NCBI GenBank assembly: GCA_963814745.1
Contig: CAWFEA010000018.1
Coordinates: 22,546-86,545 of the forward strand
DNA length: 64,000 bases
Direction of reading: 5' to 3'
DNA from: CAWBRT01 sp963814745
GTDB lineage: Bacteria > Acidobacteriota > Terriglobia > Terriglobales > Acidobacteriaceae
The translations under genes were made by a program, and so were the position numbers. The notes under the pieces are model-generated. The model saw only the letters and a program-made list of their open reading frames with translations. It was not told the origin of the DNA and searched no databases. Positions 1 to 9,294 of the stretch are shown one piece after another; the first letter of the stretch is position 1, and every line of letters begins with the position of its first letter.

Positions 1-2
1 CG

Positions 3-1595
3 GAATACGCGCAGATCGCCGACCGCTTCCAGAGCCTGGAGGGCGCGATCCGCACCCGCGAGGGATATGCCATCGAGGCGCAGGTGGGAACGGTGCTGGC
101 CGGGCTGGGCTTTGGCAAAGAGGACTGGCCGCGGCGGACGGAGGAGTTCTCCGGCGGCTGGCAGATGCGGATTGCGCTCGGAAAATTGCTGCTGGAAAAA
201 CCGAACCTGCTGCTGCTGGACGAGCCGACCAACCATCTCGACCTGGAAACGCGCAACTGGCTGGAAGATTATCTGCGCAATTATCCGTATGCCTACGTGG
301 TGATTTCGCACGACCGCTATTTTCTCGACGTGACGGTCGAAAAGACGCTGGAGATATGGAATCGCGGGGTGCATTTCTACAGCGGCAACTACGAGAAATA
401 CCTGCGGGAAAAACAACAGCGCAAGCAATCGCTGGAATCGGCTTATCGCAACCAGCGCGAGCGCATAGAGCAACTGGAGGCGTTTATCAATCGCTTCCGC
501 TACCAGGCGACCAAGGCCAAACAGGTGCAGAGCCGGATCAAGGAACTGGAGCGCATGGAGCGCATAGAGGTTCCGCCGGAAGAGCGCACGATTCACTTCA
601 CCTTTCCCCAGCCGAAGCCGAGCGGGCGCATGGTGGCCGAGTTCAAGGACGTGGCCAAGCGCTTTGGCGCGAAAGAAGTTTTCGCCGGGGTGTCGTTCAT
701 CATCGAGCGCGGCGACCGGGTGTCGCTGGTCGGGGTGAACGGTGCGGGCAAGTCGACGCTGATCAAGCTGCTGGCCGGCATGGAGCGGCTGAGCGAAGGG
801 GACTACCGCGTCGGACACAACGTCGAGATCGACTACTTCGCGCAGGATCAGTACAAGGAACTGAATCCGGAGGCGCGCATGATCGACGACCTCGGGCGGG
901 TGGCGCCGCAGAAGACGCAGCCGGAGCTGCGCACGCTGCTGGGGAGTTTTTTGTTTTCCGCCGACGAGGTTTTCAAGCAGATTGCGGTGCTTTCCGGCGG
1001 CGAGCGCAATCGCTACGCGCTGGCGCGCATGCTGCTGCAACCGTCGAATTTTCTGCTGCTGGACGAGCCGACCAACCATCTCGACCTGCGCGCCAAGGAC
1101 GTGCTGCTGGAGGCGCTGGAGAAATTTACCGGCACGGTGGTCTTCGTCTCCCACGACCGCTACTTTATCGACAAGCTGGCGACCCGGGTGTTTGAAGTGG
1201 CCGATGGCGAGGTGACGGTTTTCCCCGGCAATTACGAAGACTACCTGTGGCGCAAGCAGCAGCAAGCGAGTGCGGCAGCCAACAATGGCGCCAAAAGCGC
1301 GCCGGACGGGACGAACGGCGATACGAAAACGGCGGAAGCGGATGCCAAGGCTGAGCCCAGGAAGCGGGTGAACCCGATCAAGCTGCGCCAGATGACGGAG
1401 CGCTGCCAGGAGGTGGAAGAGGCAATCGCGCGCGTCGAGGCCGAAATCGCCGACGCCGAACAGGCATTGACCAGCTTCGTCAGCGCGGAAGAGACCCAGC
1501 GCACCGTCGAATTGCTGGCCGCCAAGCGCGGCGAGTTGGAGACGCTGGTGGCCGAGTGGAGCGAGCTGTCGCAGTTTATCGAGGCGAACGCGTAA
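3..1595 (+). CDS. ABC-F family ATP-binding protein (5' end outside window)
   Basis: Duplicated ABC ATPase without membrane segments, i.e. the ABC-F class of ribosome-associated translation/antibiotic-protection factors. The frame is open from base 3, so the N-terminus and the first Walker A lie upstream of the window. Visible in order: first signature FSGGWQMRIALGK, first Walker B LLLLDEPTNHLDL with SHDRYF switch, the charged interdomain linker (REKQQRKQSLESAYRNQRER region), second Walker A GVNGAGKST, second signature LSGGERNRYALAR, second Walker B LLLDEPTNHLDL and SHDRYF. The end is a low-complexity Ala/Lys stretch followed by a predicted coiled coil (KLRQMTERCQEVEEAIARVE), as in Uup/YdiF-type members. 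Family assignment is certain; the subfamily is inferred from the C-terminal coiled coil. A GTG at 84 is only an internal codon, not the start. Confidence 0.95.
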   Translation, partial: EYAQIADRFQSLEGAIRTREGYAIEAQVGTVLAGLGFGKEDWPRRTEEFSGGWQMRIALGKLLLEKPNLLLLDEPTNHLDLETRNWLEDYLRNYPYAYVVISHDRYFLDVTVEKTLEIWNRGVHFYSGNYEKYLREKQQRKQSLESAYRNQRERIEQLEAFINRFRYQATKAKQVQSRIKELERMERIEVPPEERTIHFTFPQPKPSGRMVAEFKDVAKRFGAKEVFAGVSFIIERGDRVSLVGVNGAGKSTLIKLLAGMERLSEGDYRVGHNVEIDYFAQDQYKELNPEARMIDDLGRVAPQKTQPELRTLLGSFLFSADEVFKQIAVLSGGERNRYALARMLLQPSNFLLLDEPTNHLDLRAKDVLLEALEKFTGTVVFVSHDRYFIDKLATRVFEVADGEVTVFPGNYEDYLWRKQQQASAAANNGAKSAPDGTNGDTKTAEADAKAEPRKRVNPIKLRQMTERCQEVEEAIARVEAEIADAEQALTSFVSAEETQRTVELLAAKRGELETLVAEWSELSQFIEANA

Positions 1596-1834
1596 GCGGG
1601 TTCCGGCAACCGCAGCCTTGGCCGGAGACCCCGAATGGGCGAATGAAAAGCGCAAAGGTGCGGGAAGGCCCGTTATCGACAGCTACCACCTGTCCGTCCG
1701 AAACCAGGCAGAAACAGGTTGTAAAAAGAGTCCAACATGAGCAGCACGTTATAATGGGCGGCGTTCAGCACAGCCAATCTCGGTACGACAACGGCACAAA
1801 TTTAGAAGCGAATCTTTCCTTGAGGGACGCTACC

Positions 1835-2077
1835 ATGTCTACCCGCCATGTTCGATCTACTGAAGGAGCAAGGGTGGTTCTGGCCGTAAGCTGGCTTTAT
1901 CACCAAGAAGGCCGGAATGAAGGCCGCAAGTGCCAACTCTGCGATTCGGTGTGGACGGTACAGATCGATGAGAGCGGGGATTGCCACGTTTGGAGAAACG
2001 CGCTTCCGATGGACTCAGCGATTCTGGACTGGACTGGAAACAATGTTGTCGTTGAGTGTTGCAAAGGCATCGCCTGA
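1835..2077 (+). CDS. small hypothetical protein with CxxC motif
   Basis: An 80-residue frame starting MSTRHVRSTEGARVVLAVSW, with GAGG 8-12 bases upstream of the ATG as a possible ribosome-binding site. It contains a CQLCD motif and later single cysteines (DCHVW, ECCKG), which could bind a metal, but no family is recognised. The frame stays open upstream of the ATG, so the start is chosen on the ribosome-binding site. It lies between the ABC-F gene and a small membrane-protein gene on the same strand. It could be a chance ORF. Confidence 0.4.
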   Translation: MSTRHVRSTEGARVVLAVSWLYHQEGRNEGRKCQLCDSVWTVQIDESGDCHVWRNALPMDSAILDWTGNNVVVECCKGIA

Positions 2078-2116
2078 ATCAAGCGGCTCCGACCCAAATG
2101 GGGAGAGGCAATCCCA

Positions 2117-2257
2117 ATGATTAGAGCTTTCTTCACAGGCATCCTGACGATTGGGGTCATCGACTTGATCATCAGGGCAATCAACAGTTACAAACTGCAA
2201 GAGCGCGTGCGCGAACTGGAGCGAGAAAACGAACGACTCCGGCGCGGTAAGCAGTGA
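2117..2257 (+). CDS. 46-residue single-pass membrane protein
   Basis: A short ORF beginning MIRAFFTGILTIGVIDLI preceded by a strong GGGAGAGG ribosome-binding site about 8 bases upstream. Residues 4-22 form one hydrophobic helix. Residues 27-46 are highly charged with heptad-like spacing (QERVRELERENERLRRGKQ), i.e. a short cytoplasmic or periplasmic coiled coil. No family is recognised. The arrangement (one membrane anchor plus coiled coil) is common in small membrane-associated regulators, but no function can be assigned. It starts 39 bases after the preceding small ORF and could be co-transcribed with it. Confidence 0.55.
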   Translation: MIRAFFTGILTIGVIDLIIRAINSYKLQERVRELERENERLRRGKQ

Positions 2258-2319
2258 TTTTTGCCCTATCCGGGATAATTGTCGAGAAATCCCCATATCA
2301 ATAGTTACGCTAAGGCGGT

Positions 2320-2730
2320 CTCTTGGTGTGTCATCCTGAGCGCAGCGAAGCATCCCATGAAAGCATCCCGCTCCGCGCCGCTTGCGGGTTTCGGTAAAAA
2401 TCCCAAATTGCGAATTTGCCTTACGCCGCGATGGGATTCTTCGCTTCCTACGGACAGGACAGGTGGCCCAGAGTTGGCGCAGTTCCAACTCTGGGGGTGT
2501 GACCGACATCAGCCCGCGTAGCGGGCAAAAGATGGTAGCCCCACCGGGGTCCCCAGCAATCGCCGCAGTTGCGGTTGCTGGGGTGGAGGCGCAAGCCTGA
2601 GGGTACGCGAAGTTCGCGATGTCATAGCCCGCACAGCGGGCGTAAGATGGTAGCCCCAGGCGCAAGCCTGGGGTAAAGGGGGCGTTGGCTAACCCAGCCC
2701 GCGTAGCGGGCGTAAGAGCGAGTGAGTGGC
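2320..2730. repeat. intergenic palindromic repeat cluster
   Basis: The stretch between 2258 and the receptor gene holds no convincing gene. It contains three copies of the 15-bp palindrome GCCCGC-(GTA/ACA)-GCGGGC at 2512-2526, 2627-2641 and 2697-2711, each followed by a TAAGA/AAAGA tract. Two copies continue into GATGGTAGCCCCA and then a second inverted pair (CCAGGCGCAAGCCTGG, 2656-2671). The left edge at 2331-2355 has the motif TCATCCTGAGCGCAGCGAAG, related to a motif in the element at 52 kb. A 245-residue minus-strand ORF spans the cluster but is repeat translation, not a gene. Confidence 0.7.
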
Positions 2731-2829
2731 GACTCATCCCACATCGCGGCACGTCGTCTTACGTTTTTTGCGCATTATCGGACATAACTTCGGCAAAAAA
2801 CACCTGCAAAATCGGTCCAAAAACGCTCT

Positions 2830-5800
2830 TTAAAACGTGAATAACGCCTGCAAATCAATCCGGCGATTGGCCGAACCGGACGAAAAAGGCGGGCCCAGCA
2901 GCGCATTAGCCTGCCCAAAAAAATTCGACGTCAGAACCCCCACCGGGGCCGCTAAGTTCGGATGATTCAGCACGTTACGCGCGGCAGCCGTGATCGTCAG
3001 ATTGTACTTCCGAGTGGCCGGTGCGGTGCCGAAAGGACCGCCCCTCCCACCGCCGCCGCCACTCAGTCCGCGCGGCCCCAACCCGCCCCCCGGTCCGCCA
3101 GGCCCCCGGCCATGTGGTCCCCCCGGCCCACCGGAAGTCCCTGTCGTTGAACCACTTGCCAGCTTTGGACCAAGCCCGAAGGTCTTACTGAGCCGCAGGT
3201 TCAGGGTGAACGAGGCGCTGCCGGTTCCATAGTTGATGGGCACGATGGTCGTCCCGCAACCCGCACCAGGAGCGGCAAAACCACTGGCAACGGCAAAGCC
3301 GCAGGCCGGCGAAGCCGCAAATACCGGCCGCGTGAGAAACAAGGAATCGCCGTTGGCATCGGGATATTTTCCCACGGTAATGTTATACGGATGGCCGGAA
3401 GTCACTAACATAAAAGGATTTAGCCGGAACCCATAGGGCAAGCCGACATTCCCGCCGACGACCGCCCGGTGGCGCACATCAAAAGCCGCCCGGCCATAAT
3501 CAGCCATTGGATTGTAAGGATCGGACAAAAAGCCCGGCGTGCTGCCCGCCCCGCCGGACATGAATCCGCCGCCGGAAGTGCTTGAATTTGTGGGGGAATA
3601 GCCCGTTAACCCGAGGTCGCTGTTGGCAAAATTCAGGGAATAGAAACCAAACAGCGAAAGCCTGGAACCTAGGCTGACTCGCATGTTCGTAATCAACTGG
3701 TTCTGCCGGAAGATGCCGCTGGAGTCGTACTCGAAGACATTCGCGTTGCCGTAGGGAACCCCGGCCGGCGAGATTACGCCGGCGAGCGGCCTGGTGCCGA
3801 TGGCCGAGGCCGGACAGGAGGAGCTTACCGTGGTGCAGATCGCGTTGATGTCGCGCAGGAAGAGTTGGTGCTCGCCGCGTGAGTTGAGGTAAGTAACTGA
3901 TACGGTTGCACTTTTAGTGACCTGCCGCTCCAAGCTGACGCCGGTTTGCGTGACGTCAGGCGCGCGCAGGTCAGGGGCGACCTGATAGATGGTTGAGGTT
4001 GTCGAACCGGCTGCAAGCGGGCTCGGAGCGTTCGGGTAAAAGGTCGGGTTGTTGACGATCGTCTGTTGTTGCGTGATTCCGTTCAGCCGCTCGGCCTGGA
4101 GTGCAAGGTCGTAAGCGAAGCGGTCATAGAAGATCCCCCAGCCTGCGCGCAGCACCGTTTTAGGCGGATTCTTGCCGCGTCCGAGCCCCCAGGAAAACGT
4201 CACCCTCGGAGCGGGGTCGTAATGGTCGCTGATGTGATTCTGCGATTCAAAGCGAAGCCCATAAGCCAAGCTCATGTTCGGACGAATCCGCCACTCATCC
4301 TCGGCGTAGAGGCCCACGTCGATGAGGGCGATGCGAGCCACCGGCTGTCCGCTGGTTATAACGTACTGGCTGGGACCGGCAGCCTGAAGCTGAGCGGGCG
4401 TAAACTGCGCGCATCCTCCCTGAGACACAGCTTGCTGCTCGCATTGCGTCATCTGGAATGCGGTTAACGACCCGAAAATGTAGCTTCCGTTGAAATTGCT
4501 GTTCGCGGAATTAGCGTCTCTGGTGGCGCGCAAGCGCCCGCCGAACTTCATGAAGTGCTTGCCATGCACGATGGAGGTGTAGTTCTGCAGCTCGTAGTGG
4601 TCCGCGTTATCGGTGACATCTCCAGCCGAGTTGCCGCCGTCCGTAAATGCACCTTGCACGGATATGGTCGGCGAAAAATTCTGGGCTGTCTGGTTGTTGC
4701 GGTCGCGGATGTATTGAAAGCGGGTTTCGTTGACAATGCTGGAACTGATGACCTGGGTGTCGCTGATCTGCAACGTCTGTTCGGTATTACTGACGTTGTA
4801 GCCCTGTGAAGGAAGGGCAAACTGGCCGATGCCGTCATTGGTCTCGTTATTCTGCGTGAACTGGTAGCGAATCATCACGGTGTTCTTTTGGCCTAGCTGC
4901 AAGTCGATCCGCGGGCTGAAGTTGGTTCTGGTTTTGGCGTTCGGATACGCCTGGGTAAACGCAACAGGATTGAAGTTGGAGTCGAGTACAGTGGCGTCCA
5001 CAACGGAAGGGTCGTTGATGTTGCGCCGTTCGAAATTGACAAAGAAAGATGCCGTCTTGCTCAAAGGGCCACTGAAGTTGCCGTTGAACAGCTCCGTGTT
5101 ATAGGAGGGCGTTTGCTTGATGAAAGGGTTAAGCGCGTTGAGGGCTGAGTTGTTGTCGTTAAAGAAGAATTGACCGTGATACTGATTTGTACCCGGCTTG
5201 GTAAAAATCTCGATGCGCCCGTAACCGAGTTTGTCATATTGCGCCGAGAAAGGATTCTGGTTGATGCGAATTTCGCGGATCGAAGATTTCGGCGGAAGCT
5301 GGCCTCCGGTAAAACCGTCGATGTAAATCTGTCCGCCATTGGGCCTGGCCGAGGGGCCGGCGAGGGCTTGCAATTCCGCCTGCAACTCATCGGGATCATC
5401 GGAAAGAGCCTCGAGATCTTTGCCTTTAATGATGATGGAACTGGCATTGTTCTCCGGCGTCACCTCAACGGTCGGCGCGTTTTCCTCGATCGTCACGTTT
5501 TCCTGGCGGACTTCAATTTCGAGCGGTATGTCAAGCTTTAGCGCCTGCCCGGCAGCGATGGTAACGTCTTCCCGCCCGAACACGGCGAAGCCCTTCGCCG
5601 TCGCGTTCACGCTGTAGCTTCCGGGCGCAATCCCCCTCAGCTCGTAAACGCCCTCGCGGTTGCTGGTGGTGCTGGAGACCGCTTGTCCCTGCGGGGTCAC
5701 AACTGAAACCGTAGCCTGTGGCACGACGGCTCCCGAAGGGTCGCTGACCACGCCGCGCAGCGTGCCGGATGCGCTCTGCGCGAACAGATGAACATTGCAG

Positions 5801-5862
5801 AGTGGCGACGATAGCGTCAGTAAAAGAAGAAAACAAATTACCGATAGACGAAACTTCATCAC
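2830..5862 (-). CDS. Oar-like TonB-dependent outer-membrane receptor with carboxypeptidase-regulatory N-terminal domain
   Basis: 1010 residues. A signal peptide (MMKFRLSVICFLLLLTLSS) precedes an Ig-like carboxypeptidase-regulatory domain at about residues 30-110 (TLRGVVSDPSGAVVPQATV; GVYELRGIAPGSYSV), then a plug-like segment (NGGQIYIDGFTGGQLPP; IEIFTKPGTNQYHGQ) and a long beta-barrel ending in the aromatic IDLQALFTF, typical for outer-membrane insertion. Members of this family are highly expanded in Acidobacteriota and are thought to import or display large substrates; the ligand is unknown. A Gly/Pro-rich low-complexity loop near residues 900-945 is unusual. The DUF5666-like gene lies 39 bases upstream on the same strand, so the two are probably co-transcribed. 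Confidence 0.92.
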   Translation of the reverse strand: MMKFRLSVICFLLLLTLSSPLCNVHLFAQSASGTLRGVVSDPSGAVVPQATVSVVTPQGQAVSSTTSNREGVYELRGIAPGSYSVNATAKGFAVFGREDVTIAAGQALKLDIPLEIEVRQENVTIEENAPTVEVTPENNASSIIIKGKDLEALSDDPDELQAELQALAGPSARPNGGQIYIDGFTGGQLPPKSSIREIRINQNPFSAQYDKLGYGRIEIFTKPGTNQYHGQFFFNDNNSALNALNPFIKQTPSYNTELFNGNFSGPLSKTASFFVNFERRNINDPSVVDATVLDSNFNPVAFTQAYPNAKTRTNFSPRIDLQLGQKNTVMIRYQFTQNNETNDGIGQFALPSQGYNVSNTEQTLQISDTQVISSSIVNETRFQYIRDRNNQTAQNFSPTISVQGAFTDGGNSAGDVTDNADHYELQNYTSIVHGKHFMKFGGRLRATRDANSANSNFNGSYIFGSLTAFQMTQCEQQAVSQGGCAQFTPAQLQAAGPSQYVITSGQPVARIALIDVGLYAEDEWRIRPNMSLAYGLRFESQNHISDHYDPAPRVTFSWGLGRGKNPPKTVLRAGWGIFYDRFAYDLALQAERLNGITQQQTIVNNPTFYPNAPSPLAAGSTTSTIYQVAPDLRAPDVTQTGVSLERQVTKSATVSVTYLNSRGEHQLFLRDINAICTTVSSSCPASAIGTRPLAGVISPAGVPYGNANVFEYDSSGIFRQNQLITNMRVSLGSRLSLFGFYSLNFANSDLGLTGYSPTNSSTSGGGFMSGGAGSTPGFLSDPYNPMADYGRAAFDVRHRAVVGGNVGLPYGFRLNPFMLVTSGHPYNITVGKYPDANGDSLFLTRPVFAASPACGFAVASGFAAPGAGCGTTIVPINYGTGSASFTLNLRLSKTFGLGPKLASGSTTGTSGGPGGPHGRGPGGPGGGLGPRGLSGGGGGRGGPFGTAPATRKYNLTITAAARNVLNHPNLAAPVGVLTSNFFGQANALLGPPFSSGSANRRIDLQALFTF

Positions 5863-5901
5863 TCTCCCAGCAAACCCGGCCTTGCTGATTTCCGGCCCAG
5901 G

Positions 5902-7077
5902 CTATTGTGCGCCAGCTTCACCACCGCTCGTTCCAAGGCTCCATGGCGACAGCAGCGTGGAAGCCTGGTCGTGATTTGGAGAAGCTGAAAGTATGGGTTC
6001 AACCCCGCTCAACAAGCTGATTGCCGTGACCTGCCCAGGCTCTTTGCCCGCGGTAGCCACGATCATCACGGCATCGCCTTTCTGTAAGTCCGTCAGCGCG
6101 GCGGATGGAACCCTTTGCAAAACCTGCTGCAAGTCCGGAGCGCCAGCGCCGCGCGCAGCCGGCGGCGATCCGACGGGAGGCTGTCCGCCGGCAGCCGGGG
6201 AATCAGCCGGTGCTTTGAGCCGCTGGGCAATACGCTGAGCAATCATCGGAGGCAGCTTTCGCAGTTGCGAATCGGAGGTCAATTTGACGACCACCGCCTG
6301 TTTCGTAACCAGGTCGGTCACCCCGATGGAGTTGTCGCCCGGATTGACCGCAGTGACGGTAGCCGCGATATTGCGGAACGTGCCCGACACGACTTCCTCG
6401 GCGGCAAGTTCATCGCCGCCCGCGGTCAAATTCCCACGGGCGCGAAGCTGGTCCCCGGGCTTGATCTCGTCAAGCGTTCCGGGCTTGGCATCGTCGAACT
6501 TCACCGAGTCCGGCGCATAGCGGCGAATGATGGTGGCGCTGGAAATCCTGACCAGGACATTTTTCTTCGCGCCCAGAGTCCCCGTCGAAATCGTAACCGT
6601 GGCCGCGGCGGGATCCACCGCGCTGACCAATCCGCCCACGCCGCGCTTCTGCCAATCCTGACGCTCGTGCTGGTGTTTTGCCGCGATATCGAGCTGTTGC
6701 ATGAGGATGATGGAGGTGGCCTGGATGACTCCGCCGGCGGATGCATTGCCGCGAACGAGGATACGATCACCCTCATGCACGTTCTGCAAGCTGATGGGCG
6801 TGGCGTTGGTCAGGTCTTTCTGCCCGGGGGCAACGCGCAGGATGCGGGTGGCCTCCCGCACCGCGACATTCACCTCGGACCCTGAGTCCGCTCCGAGCGT
6901 GATCCTGTCGCCGGTAACGGCTTTCACCGTTCCTATCACTCTCGTCTGCGAACTCGCGGAGGTCTGCGATGCGGTGTCGGACTGCAAGCAGCTGGCGCTG
7001 GCGGGCCGCACTGAACTGCAGACGCTCATGCCCATGAAAACCACGAACCCAAGAACCGCATTTTTTTTCGCGTGCAT
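5902..7077 (-). CDS. exported DUF5666-like repeat protein
   Basis: 391 residues from the ATG at 7077 (MHAKKNAVLGFVVFMGMSV), chosen because it opens a signal peptide; the frame remains open further upstream but that part is Arg-rich and not signal-like. The body contains about three repeats of a small beta-domain with the pattern VIGTVKAVTGDRITLGADSG, VSAVDPAAATVTISTGTLG and VTAVNPGDNSIGVTDL, each followed by a DxIKPGDQLRARG-type strand, as in DUF5666 proteins. A Pro/Ala/Gly-rich linker precedes the last repeat. The gene ends 39 bases before the TonB-type receptor, suggesting joint expression. The biochemical role is unknown; an extracytoplasmic location is inferred from the leader peptide. 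Confidence 0.75.
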   Translation of the reverse strand: MHAKKNAVLGFVVFMGMSVCSSVRPASASCLQSDTASQTSASSQTRVIGTVKAVTGDRITLGADSGSEVNVAVREATRILRVAPGQKDLTNATPISLQNVHEGDRILVRGNASAGGVIQATSIILMQQLDIAAKHQHERQDWQKRGVGGLVSAVDPAAATVTISTGTLGAKKNVLVRISSATIIRRYAPDSVKFDDAKPGTLDEIKPGDQLRARGNLTAGGDELAAEEVVSGTFRNIAATVTAVNPGDNSIGVTDLVTKQAVVVKLTSDSQLRKLPPMIAQRIAQRLKAPADSPAAGGQPPVGSPPAARGAGAPDLQQVLQRVPSAALTDLQKGDAVMIVATAGKEPGQVTAISLLSGVEPILSASPNHDQASTLLSPWSLGTSGGEAGAQ

Positions 7078-7456
7078 TTTCGGCCGCTCCGAACTTCCAC
7101 TTCGGCCACGATGGATTAAAGATCTCAATGCCGCCCCGTCGCCGCCTGGAGAAGCGCTCGCGCCGAGTGACCCGTCGCGCACGCTGCGAGACAGGGCGCT
7201 TGCGCGATGCCTTCACAAATGCTCTCCAGATTGTCTGATTCTAGGCTATAGGCTGGCTATGCGGCACGTGTAAAATGTGCGTAAAGCCTGCCTGACATTG
7301 GCCGCTTAACCGTTTAACCCGCCGCCTGTCGATTGGTCGCGCCAAGTTCGCGGCGGTTCGGCGTTGCCGTCAACGGCGATAGCCCGGCAATGACCAACAG
7401 GGCGATTGGTTCGTGTACCCTTATGGCAAGCTCTCTGTTTTGTTGGGAAGGACAGG
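7078..7456. other. divergent intergenic region
   Basis: About 380 bases between the starts of the minus-strand DUF5666-like gene and the plus-strand glycosyltransferase. Open frames here are Arg-rich shadows. It must contain promoters for both directions, but no confident -35/-10 pair or repeat could be picked by eye. Confidence 0.4.
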
Positions 7457-9241
7457 ATGGTTCAAGAAGTCGGGGTTCGGCAAACACTCGATTTAGACCG
7501 GAATTCTTGCTTGCAGAAGCGGCGGCCCTACTTGCCAGCCCTGCTGGTCCCGCTCTTTATCTTGCTTTACGTGTTGCAGTGCGCCTGGTTCATCCGCACG
7601 CAATCATTCACGGTAGACGAGTCAGATCACATCATCGCCGGCCTCGAAGCATGGCGCTTTGGTGAGTTCGAGCGATGGCATGAGCATCCGCCGCTGGCGC
7701 GACTTTGGTTCGCACTTCCGCTTCTCGGCACCGATTGGAAGTACGAGAACCGGTCTAGTGATGCTGCCGGGCAGGAACCGGTTCATGCTGGATCTCAATT
7801 GGACGTGGCTTTGCAATCCGACTCCAAGCGCTACTCAGGCTGGCACGCCGACGAAGAGGCGATCCCGATCCAACCGGCGCCGGGGGTTTGGCTCTATCGC
7901 GCTCGCAGTATGAACGTTTTGCTTGGGGTCGCGTTGCTCCTGGTGCTTTGGTTCACCGCACGCCGCCTGTTCTCAGAAAGCGCCGCGACTTTCATGCTTG
8001 CCTTGGCGATACTTTCTCCCGAGCTGATTGCGCATTATTCGGTGGCGACAACCGACGGAGCCGGCACGCTCTTCACCTTTGCCGCAGTGGCACAATTGAT
8101 TCGCTGGAGGCACAACCCGGCCTCCAGTCAGACTTTGCTTCTTGGAATTTTGCTGGGAGCACTGTTGCTCGCCAAGTTGAACACTCTGCCGGTTTTCGTG
8201 GTGGTGCTAGCGATGGTTTTGATATCGCAAGCCAAATCCGGGACTCCTCCGGGCTTGTGTTGGCAACCGAGGTTGTGGAACTGGAAGAAAGCGCTGGGGG
8301 CAGCCGCGACGGCATGTTTCGTGCTCTGGAGCGGATACTTTTTTCACGTGTCGAGAGTGGTCTTTGAGAATGGATTGGTATCGTTGCATTTCCCGGGTTA
8401 CACCAAGCTACTCACCTATCCGTTGCCGATTTCGAGGCACCTCCAGATATTTATCCCAGCCTGCGAATACTTGACCGGACTGGGGATGGTATTCGTACAC
8501 AACATGGAGGGGCATCGCAGCTTCTTTCTGGGGCAGGCTTCGCATACGGGCGGATGGAGAGCCTATTTCCCCGTGGCGGTTCTATTAAAGTGGCCGCTGG
8601 TTGTTCTGCTGCTTGCCCTGGGCGGTGTCGTCGTGCTTCTGCGAAAGCGGGGTCAGCGGGATCTGATGCTTATGAGCATCTTCCCGGTCATGTTTTTTGC
8701 CATGGCTGTTTCGGGGCGAATCAATATTGGCGTACGACATGTGCTGCCGGTGTATCCGTTCCTGCTTATCTATGTGGCGGCTTTGTGGGAGTGGGCGCGC
8801 GGTTTCAACAAAAGACAGGCATTACTTGGCATTTTGCTTTGTTTGCAGGCGGCCGACTGCCTTCGCTATGCCCCGGATTACCTTTCCTATTTCAATGTAT
8901 TTATCAGCCCGTCGCGCAGCTATGAGTACCTCAGCGACAGCAATCTCGATTGGGGACAGGGATTAGTGGCTCTGCAAAAATACCAGGCGGAGCATGCCAA
9001 TGAAACGCTGCATGTTGCCTACTACGGCTTGGTCGATCCCGCTTGGTACGGCATCCGATATGTCCCTCTGGGCGAAGGCGACCGCGTGACAGGCACGGTC
9101 GTGGTTAGCGCCACTCATCTGTCCGGCCAACTGCTGAAGAATCCGGACAGCTATCACTGGCTGTTGGCCTATCCGCGAAAAACAATTTTGAACCACACCT
9201 TATACGTATTTGAAGTTCCGGCAAGCGCAGCCGAGCGGTAG
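7457..9241 (+). CDS. ArnT/PMT-like membrane glycosyltransferase (GT39-type)
   Basis: 594 residues; the ATG at 7457 is chosen because GGGAAGGA lies just upstream, although the frame opens earlier. About ten hydrophobic segments. The first periplasmic loop after TM1 carries FTVDESDHIIAG and WHEHPPLARLW, matching the acidic catalytic residue and the H-PPL motif of GT-C enzymes (PMT/ArnT). These transfer a sugar from a polyprenyl phosphate to lipid or protein on the outer face of the inner membrane. The C-terminal third is a soluble domain (LSDSNLDWGQGLVALQKY), seen in acidobacterial members. It is convergent with a DPM1-like GT2 that could supply its lipid-linked donor; that link is inferred. 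Confidence 0.85.
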   Translation: MVQEVGVRQTLDLDRNSCLQKRRPYLPALLVPLFILLYVLQCAWFIRTQSFTVDESDHIIAGLEAWRFGEFERWHEHPPLARLWFALPLLGTDWKYENRSSDAAGQEPVHAGSQLDVALQSDSKRYSGWHADEEAIPIQPAPGVWLYRARSMNVLLGVALLLVLWFTARRLFSESAATFMLALAILSPELIAHYSVATTDGAGTLFTFAAVAQLIRWRHNPASSQTLLLGILLGALLLAKLNTLPVFVVVLAMVLISQAKSGTPPGLCWQPRLWNWKKALGAAATACFVLWSGYFFHVSRVVFENGLVSLHFPGYTKLLTYPLPISRHLQIFIPACEYLTGLGMVFVHNMEGHRSFFLGQASHTGGWRAYFPVAVLLKWPLVVLLLALGGVVVLLRKRGQRDLMLMSIFPVMFFAMAVSGRINIGVRHVLPVYPFLLIYVAALWEWARGFNKRQALLGILLCLQAADCLRYAPDYLSYFNVFISPSRSYEYLSDSNLDWGQGLVALQKYQAEHANETLHVAYYGLVDPAWYGIRYVPLGEGDRVTGTVVVSATHLSGQLLKNPDSYHWLLAYPRKTILNHTLYVFEVPASAAER

Positions 9242-9294
9242 GATCTGTGCGTGTCTGCCCTGCGGTCCCCTGAACGCCTTCGGCTCCACTGCTT

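Noticed and set aside
356..1195. 279-residue plus-strand frame inside the ABC-F gene
   Set aside because: Ala/Gly/Arg-rich shadow of the clear ABC-F reading frame.
2015..2752. 245-residue minus-strand frame
   Set aside because: Covers the palindromic repeat cluster and overlaps the small plus-strand genes; no coherent domain.
6115..6885. 256-residue plus-strand frame
   Set aside because: Antisense to the DUF5666-like gene; Arg/Gly-rich shadow.
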